Position numbers and translations under genes: made by a program
Notes under the pieces: model-generated
Database searches by the model: none
What the model was told of the DNA's origin: nothing
The model's input: only the letters and a program-made list of their open reading frames with translations
Shown here: positions 46,659 through 54,889 of the stretch, in pieces
Layout of the letters: each line of letters starts with the position of its first letter
Numbering within the stretch: the first letter of the stretch is position 1
Assembly: GCF_002087235.1 (NCBI RefSeq)
Contig: NZ_MUIO01000072.1
Location: 1 to 64,000, forward strand
From: Pseudomonas floridensis
GTDB taxonomy: Bacteria > Pseudomonadota > Gammaproteobacteria > Pseudomonadales > Pseudomonadaceae
Direction: 5' to 3'
Length of the DNA: 64,000 bases

Positions 46659-47036
46659 ATGGTCACACCTGATTGTGTAACCCTTCGTGCTGGCTTCGCG
46701 AACCGGTACAACGCGATCAGTGATGCCATCCCAAAACGTGGCAATTTCCTCAAATGGCTTGAAGCAGGCTGGAAACCTCTCTCGGAGGCGTTGGGTGATC
46801 AGAAGATGAAGGTCGATACGATCGCAGGTGACGGCAATACTGTAATGATGAAATGGCACATGCAAATCGTAGACAAAGGCCCGTTTGCAGGCGCACCAGC
46901 AACCCACAAGACCATCGATTGGGAAGAGATCGGTATCGCTCACTTCAACGACGAAGGCAAAATCGAGACGCTGTGGTTCATGTGCGAAGAGCCGAAACTC
47001 GCTGTGAACATTGGTTACAAGCTGGAGCTCAACTAA
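46659..47036 (+). pseudogene. SnoaL-like domain protein, probably N-terminally truncated
   Basis: A 125-codon frame from ATG 46659 covers the later part of a SnoaL/NTF2-like fold (VDTIAGDGNTVMMKWHMQIV, GPFAGAPATHKTIDWEEIGI, FNDEGKIETLWFM). The first helices expected in this family are missing, the ATG lacks a ribosome site, and the frame is open upstream without start-like context. This suggests a gene fragment carried into the island. If translated it would be a small ester-cyclase-like protein. Confidence 0.5.
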
Positions 47037-47341
47037 GCATCAGCTTAGTCTGCACTGAACATCAGTACATCCCTGCTGGCCGCATTACTCCTTAGGTGAT
47101 GTGGTTGGCGCTGTGTCCACATTTTATCTCCACCACTGACATCTGTCGTCGCTAAAGCGGCGCCGCCTTCAGGTGTCACGTTTGCTAAACCCCTTGCTTT
47201 TTCACAGCCGCAAACCTTGATGGCCGTCGAGCGAAGTCGGCACAATGCCGGCTGTCAGTGAAGACGCCAACCTGTCTCGCAATTTTCTCCTGACGCGACG
47301 GGGCAGCGACGCAGCGATTCCATCAGCCATGGGAACATCAA
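47037..47341. other. Intergenic region
   Basis: 305 bp without a gene, strong repeat or terminator that I can see. A GGGAA stretch ending near 47334 is the probable ribosome site of the next gene. Confidence 0.4.
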
Positions 47342-48238
47342 ATGCAGGGCCTAAACGCAAACCACGCTCCCCAGATATCACTTCTCAGAGACATTGATGA
47401 TCAGCTTTCAGATGCTTGGAGTTCAGTCTATAAGCTGCAGGAACTCAGCCATCATTATGACCACATAAATGATGTAAACGAGGACTACGATGAGGAAAAC
47501 CTGCATTTCGCTTCCAAGATCGAGCGCATTCACCTTTCAATATGCGTATTGATTGAGTCTCTGGGCTATAGCCGGCTGTTGAAGAGCTTCAAATCGGGTT
47601 ACAAAATATACGCTGACAAACCCACAACGTGTAACACTAGCAGGGATGGAGATTATTACAGCAAGACACTAGGTTACTTATGGAACTTTCACAAAACCAT
47701 CTCTTCCATGGTCAACCCTGCCACTATTGAAACAGATGAGCAAAAGCAACGCGCTATGCTCGAAGTCATTTTAAAGAACACGCCTAAAATTGTCCTCGAT
47801 CGCGATTCCGTTCCTAATAGTGAGGCGGATGTGCGTAACTGCGTTTACGATTTGTTGATCCACGTATTCCCAGATACCAAACGTGAAGTACCCATCGCAC
47901 AAGTCTCTGGCACGTACAAGGCCGACATTGCCATCCACTCCATCAATACTGCGATAGAGTTTAAATATGCAGTTACGCCCGAGGAGGCCAAAAAGGTGAT
48001 AGGGGGTTTTTACGAGGACATGCATGTGTATGCTGGGAGTGAGGATTGGAAACACTTCTATGCCGTGGTGTACATGGCCAAGCCGTTTTTCACCACCGAG
48101 CAGATCCAGGCTGAGTTTGGTCACGTGGGTGCCAATCGCAATTGGTCACCAATCCTTGTGCATGGTGAAGGGACGCGCAACCGCTCTAAAGCCACGCCCC
48201 CCTCAAAGCCGCGTAGGAAAGCATCGGCTGCGCCCTGA
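47342..48238 (+). CDS. PD-(D/E)XK nuclease-like protein
   Basis: A 298-aa protein. The N-terminal 150 residues are helical (DIDDQLSDAWSSVYKLQELS). The C-terminal part has NSEADVRNCVYDLLIHVFPD followed by YKADIAIHSINTAIEFKYA: Glu, then Asp, then E-x-K, the core of the PD-(D/E)XK nuclease fold (about 155-210). A basic Lys/Arg-rich tail ends the protein (SKATPPSKPRRKASAAP). Likely a nuclease of a defence module, though no partner gene is adjacent. A hairpin with 8-bp arms (48233-48240 and 48256-48263) overlaps its stop codon. Confidence 0.7.
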   Translation: MQGLNANHAPQISLLRDIDDQLSDAWSSVYKLQELSHHYDHINDVNEDYDEENLHFASKIERIHLSICVLIESLGYSRLLKSFKSGYKIYADKPTTCNTSRDGDYYSKTLGYLWNFHKTISSMVNPATIETDEQKQRAMLEVILKNTPKIVLDRDSVPNSEADVRNCVYDLLIHVFPDTKREVPIAQVSGTYKADIAIHSINTAIEFKYAVTPEEAKKVIGGFYEDMHVYAGSEDWKHFYAVVYMAKPFFTTEQIQAEFGHVGANRNWSPILVHGEGTRNRSKATPPSKPRRKASAAP

Positions 48239-48290
48239 GGCAGCACTACGCCGCCCCTCAGGGGAAGGCGCATCAGCCGTGTTAGCACCG

Positions 48291-48617
48291 CTACCAAAGC
48301 GTTGGGAAGCGCTCAACGAACCATTCGATGAAAACCCCAAGCCTGGCCTTCTGATTCAGGCTTGGGGGATAGACGATGTGGAACGGTACCGATGGACGCG
48401 GCCATTCACCCAACACTGTGACCAGCTCACCCGTTCGCAGCGGGGCCTCCATGAACTGCTTGAGATTTTGCCCAACGCCGAACCCCGCTTTGATCAATTC
48501 GATGTGCCCATTACCCTCGTTGGTGGAGTAGTGATGATTGGCGATTTCAAAGTGCTCCTCGCCACGCAAAAACAGCAACGATTCGACCTTGCCAGTGGCA
48601 GCCAAAAAATAGCCCAC
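48291..48617 (-). pseudogene. LysR-family regulator, C-terminal fragment
   Basis: This frame (about 108 residues, open a little further to about 48650) matches only the end of a LysR effector-binding domain: HHYSTNEGNGHIELIKAGFG, VGQNLKQFMEAPLRTGELVTVL and a C-terminal EWFVERFPTLW. The DNA-binding half is absent, and the HAD gene starts immediately beyond. A deletion or insertion has removed the rest, so it is a remnant. Confidence 0.65.
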
Positions 48618-48703
48618 GCTGCTACCTGTGCGACCTCTTACGAGCTGATCACATCGCCATTCTCGAACGCCTCAACACCATCCATAAAGATGATTTGTCT
48701 CTC

Positions 48704-49339
48704 TCAGAGCTCCTCAATTACTAGCCGGGCAAACCTGACCAAATCAGCAAAGTTCCCCTTACCGCTTCGATCCAGATGAAAGCCCATCATCCCAACTCCG
48801 CGCGGCCCGTCTCTATCACATTTTATTGAGTCTCCGATCATCGCAACCTGAATGGCATTCGTCCCAAAATAATCTCCTGGCACAACACCTAGCTTTTGGC
48901 AGATCGATCTATAGATCGCCGGATGCGGCTTGCTGACGCCCTCCTCGTAGCTGAATGCGTACCCATCAAGACCAGGGAATAAACGCATGATCGCCGCTCT
49001 ATAAGGTTTCGCGAGATTGCTACAGACACCGATCCGGACGCCGTGCTGACGCAGTAAAGCAATTGCTTCGATGGCATCTTCGTACGGCTGAATCCCAGCT
49101 ACTTCAGCGTCGAGCGAAGCGGTGAGTCGCTGTAAGTCTGCCGCCTCCATTTTGATTCCAAAATGTTCTGCCGCCTCAGCCAAATCAAGGTTCAGGGTCA
49201 TGATCTGATGTGCATCATCAGGCTTCGGTCGACGGCCTTGTATGCGCCCCTCTCGCAGTAACTGACGATAGGGATTAACACCAGCCTCGATCTTCAGGAT
49301 CGTGCCGAACGCATCAAAAGCGACAGCCTTTATCGGCAT
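48704..49339 (-). CDS. HAD-superfamily hydrolase
   Basis: A 211-aa protein. Motif I is VAFDAFGTIL (nucleophile Asp, residue 8), motif II region GVRIGVCSNL (Ser/Asn), motif III Lys in GVSKPHPAIY, and motif IV QVAMIGDSIKCDRDGPRG. It is a phosphatase/dehalogenase-type HAD enzyme of unknown substrate. The second Asp of the usual DxD is replaced (D-A-F), as in haloacid-dehalogenase-like members. An array of four TGTAAACC boxes lies 144-205 bp upstream of its start, possibly controlling it. Confidence 0.8.
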   Translation of the reverse strand: MPIKAVAFDAFGTILKIEAGVNPYRQLLREGRIQGRRPKPDDAHQIMTLNLDLAEAAEHFGIKMEAADLQRLTASLDAEVAGIQPYEDAIEAIALLRQHGVRIGVCSNLAKPYRAAIMRLFPGLDGYAFSYEEGVSKPHPAIYRSICQKLGVVPGDYFGTNAIQVAMIGDSIKCDRDGPRGVGMMGFHLDRSGKGNFADLVRFARLVIEEL

Positions 49340-49482
49340 CTCTTAGTCCTCATTGGACGGCCCTTGAAAGCTTGCGCCATCGCGGATTGCTATGTTGAAT
49401 CCGGGACAGCGGCGTGCGGGTGAGTTCGTGTTCCTTCCCTGGATACAAGCGCGTCGGAAGGCGGCAATCTCTGGCACAGCCG

Positions 49483-49544
49483 TGTAAACCAACTTTTTGC
49501 TGTGTAAACCTTGGAGGTTTACAAGTTAAACATTTGGTTTACAA
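49483..49544. promoter_or_regulatory. Symmetric array of four TGTAAACC / GGTTTACA boxes
   Basis: TGTAAACC occurs at 49483-49490 and 49503-49510, and its reverse complement GGTTTACA at 49516-49523 and 49537-49544. Same-direction boxes are 20 and 21 bp apart, about two helical turns. The two inner boxes form a palindrome around TTGGA. The layout is that of a cooperative operator or iteron-like array. The binding protein is unknown. Confidence 0.7.
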
Positions 49545-49625
49545 CTGACAGAGCGCACAGAAGCATCTTTCGGATTTGCTTTCACTGCCGGGCTTAATAG
49601 ATTCGTCAAACCAACATACCAGGTG

Positions 49626-50129
49626 TCAGTGCGGCCGAATTGCTACGCCTAATCTTGAAAAATCTTCGATAAGCCTTTTCTGGCTCAGCATCGCCGGAAC
49701 TTTAAATAAGTGGCGATAGCCGGAATATACAAAAAAAGGAATCACAAGAAGTCCCAAGCCATATGTGGCTACACCTATAACTATTCCTGCAGGCACCGCA
49801 AGCACGACAAACTTTAGACCCATCAAAAAGTTTGAACGGGCGATAACTTTAATTTCATCAAAGTCGTATTCTAGGCTGCCATTGGGGGATTCGTACGCGA
49901 CAATGACAGATACGTTTTTCTTAATTTCTTTAATGTACCAGGTTCTGGGCACCCCTTCGGTAAACGCTCCCTTTTTTTTCACGTATGCAGGTACTATCAA
50001 GCTTTTAAAGTAGCGAGTTTGGCCTCGCTCATCTTCGACTCGCACTCGGTCATAAGATGACCCCGTTGAGTCGCCGACGTTGTAGACCGAATTTTTGATG
50101 ACCACCACCATCTTTTTCAATTCTGACAC
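49626..50129 (-). CDS. Small membrane protein of unknown function
   Basis: A 167-aa protein. The first 90 residues are soluble and beta-rich (YNVGDSTGSSYDRVRVEDER). Two adjacent hydrophobic helices follow (about 103-133, LKFVVLAVPAGIVIGVATYG and LLVIPFFVYSG), so it is anchored in the inner membrane by a hairpin. A GTG start at 50129 is used, with GGGTGG upstream. No family recognised. It is 105 bp downstream of the minus-strand pair 50235-51289. Confidence 0.65.
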   Translation of the reverse strand: MSELKKMVVVIKNSVYNVGDSTGSSYDRVRVEDERGQTRYFKSLIVPAYVKKKGAFTEGVPRTWYIKEIKKNVSVIVAYESPNGSLEYDFDEIKVIARSNFLMGLKFVVLAVPAGIVIGVATYGLGLLVIPFFVYSGYRHLFKVPAMLSQKRLIEDFSRLGVAIRPH

Positions 50130-50234
50130 TTCCCACCCTCTCCCTGAATTACCTATCGAAACGTCTTTTGAATGTTCGAAGTGATTTTTTCATCTCGATT
50201 TGATCTCACTCTCAGGGCAGCTGCTTACCCCCAA

Positions 50235-50561
50235 TCACGTTGACAGTTCACTAACGACCACGTAGTGATCTGCTTGATCAAGTGTCTGCAGCAATTTAAA
50301 GCCGGCGACTGAAGAGATCACCCGCACCGCAGTGATTGCAATCGTGGTTCCATTAGCGATCGTTCCAGAGCGGTCGGCATATGCCACCGCAGCAAAACGA
50401 TTCCCCACCCTGGCAGCCTGCATCAAATAAGCATCCACCAAAACGCCCCAGTCAACTTTCTGTGCGCGCACGACCTCAGAGGGTACTGGTTCATCCTTGA
50501 GTATTTTTTCGGACAGATAAAAAGTCTTTACGGCGCAAGGTTTCAAATCAAAAGCACTCAT
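50235..50561 (-). CDS. Small protein coupled to the metallophosphoesterase
   Basis: A 108-aa protein whose ATG overlaps the upstream stop codon (TGATG), so it is translationally coupled to the metallophosphoesterase. It has a mixed alpha/beta pattern (KPCAVKTFYLSEKILKDEPV, WGVLVDAYLMQAARVGNRFA) with no signal peptide or recognised motif. The tight coupling implies a joint function. Confidence 0.65.
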   Translation of the reverse strand: MSAFDLKPCAVKTFYLSEKILKDEPVPSEVVRAQKVDWGVLVDAYLMQAARVGNRFAAVAYADRSGTIANGTTIAITAVRVISSVAGFKLLQTLDQADHYVVVSELST

Positions 50562-51289
50562 CAAATTTCAATCTCGAAGGCAGGGTTAAAGCCTGTTTCT
50601 TCACTTGGATAGCCGCGCGGATTTGACACAACACGGCAACCCGCCAGATCTACATCCACGCTATGGTGGGTGTGGCCGAACACCCAGACGTGAGCTCTCT
50701 CGATCAAACCAGGCCATTCATTCGTGTAAGCAGCGGTGAGGTGCCCAGTGTGCTCATCACCCGCGACCGCAGCGGTAGGACTGTGATGGGTCACAACCAC
50801 AGTCCTACCCTCGAATGGCTGCTCCAGCTCGTTAGTTAACCAGGCACGAGCTGCACGATTTCGTTCCACCACATCATTCGGATACAACCTGCGATACGAC
50901 TCCCCCGCCCTGATCATCCGAAAATCATTCATGCCTTCCCGGGCTAAGCTGGTTGCGATAACTGTGTTGCCGGTCGAAGAAAAATCAGTCCAGCCCGTTG
51001 TGCCCAAAAAACGAGTTTGCTTCCAAATAAACGCCTCGTTTTCGAGAACGTGGACATTCGGAGCGGCTGCGTCACGCATTTTCTGCAGCGTTTTGTCGAT
51101 ATGGCCTTTGTAGTACTCATGATTGCCACTCACATAAATCACAGGGCATTTGAACGCTTCGCCTGCCCATTTCACACCTCGCGCGAGCAAGTCAATGTCC
51201 CCTGCCAGAATCACCAGATCAGCATCGCTGGGCGGCGGCATGAAGGTGGAGAATTCGTTGTGTAGGTCTGAATAAACTCGAACTTTCAA
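50561..51289 (-). CDS. Calcineurin-like metallophosphoesterase
   Basis: A 242-aa protein if begun at TTG 51289, where homology starts (KVRVYSDLHNEF) and AAGG lies upstream; the frame continues to ATG 51379 with a poorly conserved extension. All metal-binding motifs are present: DLH, LAGDIDLL, GNHEYY, VVTHHSPTA and FGHTHHS. It would hydrolyse phosphomonoesters, phosphodiesters or nucleotides using a di-metal centre. The substrate is unknown. It forms a two-gene operon with the 108-aa protein. Confidence 0.8.
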   Translation of the reverse strand: MKVRVYSDLHNEFSTFMPPPSDADLVILAGDIDLLARGVKWAGEAFKCPVIYVSGNHEYYKGHIDKTLQKMRDAAAPNVHVLENEAFIWKQTRFLGTTGWTDFSSTGNTVIATSLAREGMNDFRMIRAGESYRRLYPNDVVERNRAARAWLTNELEQPFEGRTVVVTHHSPTAAVAGDEHTGHLTAAYTNEWPGLIERAHVWVFGHTHHSVDVDLAGCRVVSNPRGYPSEETGFNPAFEIEI

Positions 51290-51506
51290 CGGTGTCGCCT
51301 TAGCCGGTTTAGCTATAAATTGAAGGAGGCGGTTTTTTGCCAAGTGTCCGACGAGTTTCGTCGGGGGAGCTCTATGCACCTAGGCGCTTTGGCGGCCCCC
51401 TATTCACTCTGGGAAAACACACGCTTACCAATCCTCATTAAGGGCACTATATTGCATGGAGTGGAACTACGCAATGTGGCTATATCCTCGGCTTTGGATG
51501 CTCCCA

Positions 51507-51980
51507 ATGCCGCTGAAGGAATCGTTGGCTGCCGTCCTGAGACTTTCACGATCATCACAGCGCCTGTCTCAGGAAGATTTCCATGGTCGAGTCGAATCTC
51601 GGCACATGAGCAATATCGAGCATGCAAAAAGCAGCGTCACACTCACAACCCTCGAAAACCTCGCCATCGTGCTGGATATTGATCCTGTTGCGTTGCTCGC
51701 CGTTGCCTCCTCACACGACAAGGGCCTATCCCCCAAGGAATTCTTGAAGCATCTGGCAGGTGAGATCGGCAAGCTCGAAAAACTAGGAGTGATTGAAAAG
51801 CTCGACGGGGAATTCAAGGATGGCCAGCTTGATACGTCACATCCCCGCATACGCTCCTCATCGTTGAACAAAGCTGCCGTCCTCAAGTACAAAGCTGAGG
51901 GCAAAACGCAGAAAGAGACTGTTGAGCTTCTGGGACTGGGGAAAGCCACGGTCAGCAGACTGTGGAAGGACGACAAGTAG
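51507..51980 (+). CDS. XRE-like regulator with a second C-terminal helix-turn-helix
   Basis: A 157-aa protein. Residues 5-65 are XRE-like (SLAAVLRLSRSSQRLSQEDF, ESRHMSNIEHAKSSVTLTTL, ENLAIVLDIDPVALL). The last 40 residues form a different helix-turn-helix of the recombinase/resolvase type (LNKAAVLKYKAEGKTQKETV then LGLGKATVSRLWK). Two DNA-binding heads separated by a charged helix could bridge sites. The start is uncertain; in-frame ATGs occur at 51456, 51498 and 51507, and 51507 fits the domain best. Target unknown. Confidence 0.65.
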   Translation: MPLKESLAAVLRLSRSSQRLSQEDFHGRVESRHMSNIEHAKSSVTLTTLENLAIVLDIDPVALLAVASSHDKGLSPKEFLKHLAGEIGKLEKLGVIEKLDGEFKDGQLDTSHPRIRSSSLNKAAVLKYKAEGKTQKETVELLGLGKATVSRLWKDDK

Positions 51981-52351
51981 TAACCTATCAGCCGACTTGT
52001 TAGTCCCTACCGTGGAGACGACCTAGTGGAGGCCAGAGTGCGAGGCGAGACACGTGCTACTGCAAACCAGTCAGCGAAAAACTCTCCCGAACGCGGCCTC
52101 ATTTTGATGCCATCGAACCAAGCTTCGCGGGGATGGACACCGACTCCTATGAGCAGCACACCCCCACGCTTGCAGGCTAGCTCTCGATCGGTACACTGGT
52201 GGCCCATAGCCAGAAACTAGGACGGTTTGAGCTGTCCGTAACATCTGGCGCGTAACAGTATCGGCTACTACGCAGTCATCGGCAGGATGGCCGTGGCTTC
52301 ATGCCCGATATGAGGATTGGATTTAATCCACCTTTGACATGAGGGGTTCGC
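51981..52351. other. Intergenic region before the three-gene OLD/UvrD unit
   Basis: 371 bp. Short frames on both strands (52026-52220 plus, 52007-52207 minus) lack ribosome sites and recognisable products. The promoter of the downstream operon should be here; GAGGGG five to eight bases before 52352 is the ribosome site. Confidence 0.4.
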
Positions 52352-53281
52352 ATGGGCATTAAAATGGATCACGCTTTCGACCAGAATGGTGATCGCTGGG
52401 AAGCTGCCACGTACACAAAGGGAACCGGCGCCGAACCCCTGCAGTGCAAGTGCGGTACTCCAGTCACCCATAACCCGCCATACAGCCGGGAAATGTATGA
52501 AAAGTCTGTTTTCGTCCAAGGCTATTTTCGTCTTTATCCCAAAGGTGCTCATGCCGCGAATTGTCGCTTCGGGGTGGACGAGGAAATTAACGAGATTGCA
52601 AGCACCTCCGAAGACCTGATCGAGAGCATCCAGCACAATCGTTACCGGATGCGCCTGGTCATGATCAAGGAAGCCCTGGAAAAAGGTGGTCGTAATTTCG
52701 AGGATGATGGGGGCATTCGGGCGACAGCGGGTCGGACTTACACCCACAACCCAAATCTTCTTCCTGCGTACATCAATTCCGCCAAGCGAGCCCTGAAGCT
52801 CCGCGCGCTCTGTGACAAAGACCAGGACATCGAACAGCATCTGGAGCTGGTGTTTGAGGGCAACGTGAAGGTCGCCTGGAATCAGTTCTATTTCGAGCCG
52901 GAACGCCACGCGGAAGCGTATTACGCAGTGTCGCACAACGCAGTTCAACACCCCGTCGCGATTCAAGGTGCGGTGAGCAGCGTCAGGACTGAAATCAGGG
53001 GTGACAAAACCAAGAACGTTATCAACCTGCAGATGAACAAGTTCCGAGTCGATCCAGATGATGCAGAAAATGGCATTGGCCTGGAGGTGAGCATTTGGGC
53101 CAGGGATCCATCGTGGCTCAAAGGCATTGAAAAGGACGATGAGGTCGTAGTTCTGGGCATGTGGAAACACTCCACAACCGCACCCGAGAAAGCCCCTAGG
53201 GAGGGACGCTTCAAAACCCTCACTAAACGCAGATTGACGTTGACCTTGGTTCTGAAAGCCCAGGTCTCCAAAATCGACTGA
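52352..53281 (+). CDS. Unknown protein with N-terminal CoiA-like zinc-binding segment
   Basis: A 309-aa protein. Residues 30-75 contain LQCKCGTPVTHN…GYFRLYPKGAHAANCRFG, a C-x-C…H…C pattern that looks like the zinc ribbon at the start of CoiA-type competence proteins. The middle is helical (IQHNRYRMRLVMIKEALEKG), and the end is beta-rich (LRTEIRGDKT-like region to KRRLTLTLVLKAQVSKID), possibly an OB-like fold. It starts 42 bp before the OLD nuclease gene and shares its direction, so it is probably the first component of a three-gene system. It may provide nucleic-acid recognition. Confidence 0.65.
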   Translation: MGIKMDHAFDQNGDRWEAATYTKGTGAEPLQCKCGTPVTHNPPYSREMYEKSVFVQGYFRLYPKGAHAANCRFGVDEEINEIASTSEDLIESIQHNRYRMRLVMIKEALEKGGRNFEDDGGIRATAGRTYTHNPNLLPAYINSAKRALKLRALCDKDQDIEQHLELVFEGNVKVAWNQFYFEPERHAEAYYAVSHNAVQHPVAIQGAVSSVRTEIRGDKTKNVINLQMNKFRVDPDDAENGIGLEVSIWARDPSWLKGIEKDDEVVVLGMWKHSTTAPEKAPREGRFKTLTKRRLTLTLVLKAQVSKID

Positions 53282-53323
53282 TGAACGCCTACCCCCCTGC
53301 CTAAGGTCAAACAGGAAACGCTC

Positions 53324-54889
53324 ATGCCGGCCATCACCAAACTTGTGCTGCACAATTTCAAAAGCTTTGGCGATCTGACTCTTCAGTTTGATGCCGGCAC
53401 CAACGTATTGATTGGGGACAATGAGACGGGCAAGAGTAGCGTCCTACTGGCCCTTGACCTCGCATTAAGTGCGAGTCGCAGCCGGGTCGAAACCATTGGC
53501 TACGAAGCGCTACTGAACCAATCTGCAGTGAGGAAATTCCTGGCAGGCCCAGCCCGCCTCGATTTGCTGCCAGAGGTAATAGTGGACATTTTTCTTGAGG
53601 CGGGTGATGACCAAGGCCTGTACGGACGCCAGAACTCGACGGGGGCAGACAGCGATGGCCTGCGCATGGCCATCGTTCCCTTGGTGGAGGATTTCGGCGA
53701 AACCATTCTTGAACTGCTTCGGGATAACAAAGAGAGCTTTCCATACGAATACTACGCGGTACAGTTCTCCACTTTTTCCGGGGCACCCCACGTCAGTTAT
53801 CGAAGGTCTGTGAAGCACCTACTCATCGACAGCTCTCGAATCGACACCGAGTACGCCGCGCGGGAATACACACGGACGGTGTTCGGCTTTCACACCCAGG
53901 TGCCAGACCGCCATCGGCTCGAAAACCAATACCGTCAGGGCAAGGAAGGCTTCCAAAGAGACAGTCTCAAGGAGCTGAATGCCAAGCTGGGCGAGTACCA
54001 GTTCGCATTGCGAACAAGCGTGCGTTCGAATTTGGAAACTGACCTGGTGATCACCAAGGAAGGGATCCCAATCGAAAACCGTGGAAAGGGCGAGCAGTGT
54101 TTCATCAAAACCAATTTTGCGCTGCAGAAGCATGATGCCAGAGGTGGCCTACACGCCTTGTTGCTCGAAGAGCCCGAGAACCATCTGAGCCACACAAACA
54201 TGAAGCGCCTGTTAGAGCGTCTGACCCGCACCCAAGGAACCCAACTCTTCATCGCCACCCACAGTAGTCACATCTGCTCACGACTTGATCTTCGTCGAGC
54301 CCTACTCCTGGGAACCGAACAAAAGGCAGGCCGACTCAAGGATCTGACGGAGTCCACTGCCGAATTCTTCATGAAGGCCCCGGACAACAATGTGCTTGAG
54401 TTTGCGTTGTCGAATCGGGTCATTTTGGTCGAAGGGGATGCCGAATTCATCCTTCTGGAACACTTCTACAACAAGCACGCTAGAACCACTCCGCAGTCAG
54501 ACAACGTCCACATCATCTCGATCGGTGGTACCAGCTTCAAACGGTATCTAGAGCTCGGCAAGCTCCTTGGGATCAGAGTCGCAGCAATCCGGGACAACGA
54601 CCATGACCATCAGCAAAATTGCGTCGAGAACTACAAGGCTTGCCTGTACGACGGTGCCCGGATTTTCGCTGACGGGAACAACGAGCGCTCTACGTTCGAG
54701 ATCGGCCTTTATCTCGACAACCAAAAAATCTGTGACGATCTATTCAGGGGAGCGCGCAAGACCCTGACGGTTCAGGATTACATGCTTAAAAACAAGACGG
54801 ATGTGGCGTTCGAGCTCCTTACGAAGAAACCAGAAGAACTTGTCGCACCGGCCTACATCCAGGAGGCGATCCAGTGGATAAGAGCGTGA
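53324..54889 (+). CDS. OLD-family ATPase/TOPRIM endonuclease (second, Gabija-like)
   Basis: A 521-aa protein. Walker A is GDNETGKSS (31-39), the signature and Walker B region LLLEEPENHLSH, and the switch IATHSSHICSR. The TOPRIM domain shows RVILVEGDAEFILLEHFYN and IRVAAIRDNDHDHQQN (metal-binding acidic residues D-N-D). The domain order is that of class-2 OLD nucleases and GajA; length is close to GajA. It overlaps the following miniature helicase gene by 16 bp. It differs clearly in sequence from the OLD protein at 32738-35032, so the two are not a recent duplication. Confidence 0.85.
   Translation: MPAITKLVLHNFKSFGDLTLQFDAGTNVLIGDNETGKSSVLLALDLALSASRSRVETIGYEALLNQSAVRKFLAGPARLDLLPEVIVDIFLEAGDDQGLYGRQNSTGADSDGLRMAIVPLVEDFGETILELLRDNKESFPYEYYAVQFSTFSGAPHVSYRRSVKHLLIDSSRIDTEYAAREYTRTVFGFHTQVPDRHRLENQYRQGKEGFQRDSLKELNAKLGEYQFALRTSVRSNLETDLVITKEGIPIENRGKGEQCFIKTNFALQKHDARGGLHALLLEEPENHLSHTNMKRLLERLTRTQGTQLFIATHSSHICSRLDLRRALLLGTEQKAGRLKDLTESTAEFFMKAPDNNVLEFALSNRVILVEGDAEFILLEHFYNKHARTTPQSDNVHIISIGGTSFKRYLELGKLLGIRVAAIRDNDHDHQQNCVENYKACLYDGARIFADGNNERSTFEIGLYLDNQKICDDLFRGARKTLTVQDYMLKNKTDVAFELLTKKPEELVAPAYIQEAIQWIRA

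Noticed and set aside
48233..48263. Rho-independent terminator after the PD-(D/E)XK gene
   Set aside because: The 8-bp hairpin overlaps the stop codon, has a 15-base loop and no following T-tract.
52007..52220. Small genes on both strands before the three-gene unit
   Set aside because: Overlapping frames on opposite strands, neither with ribosome site or recognisable product.
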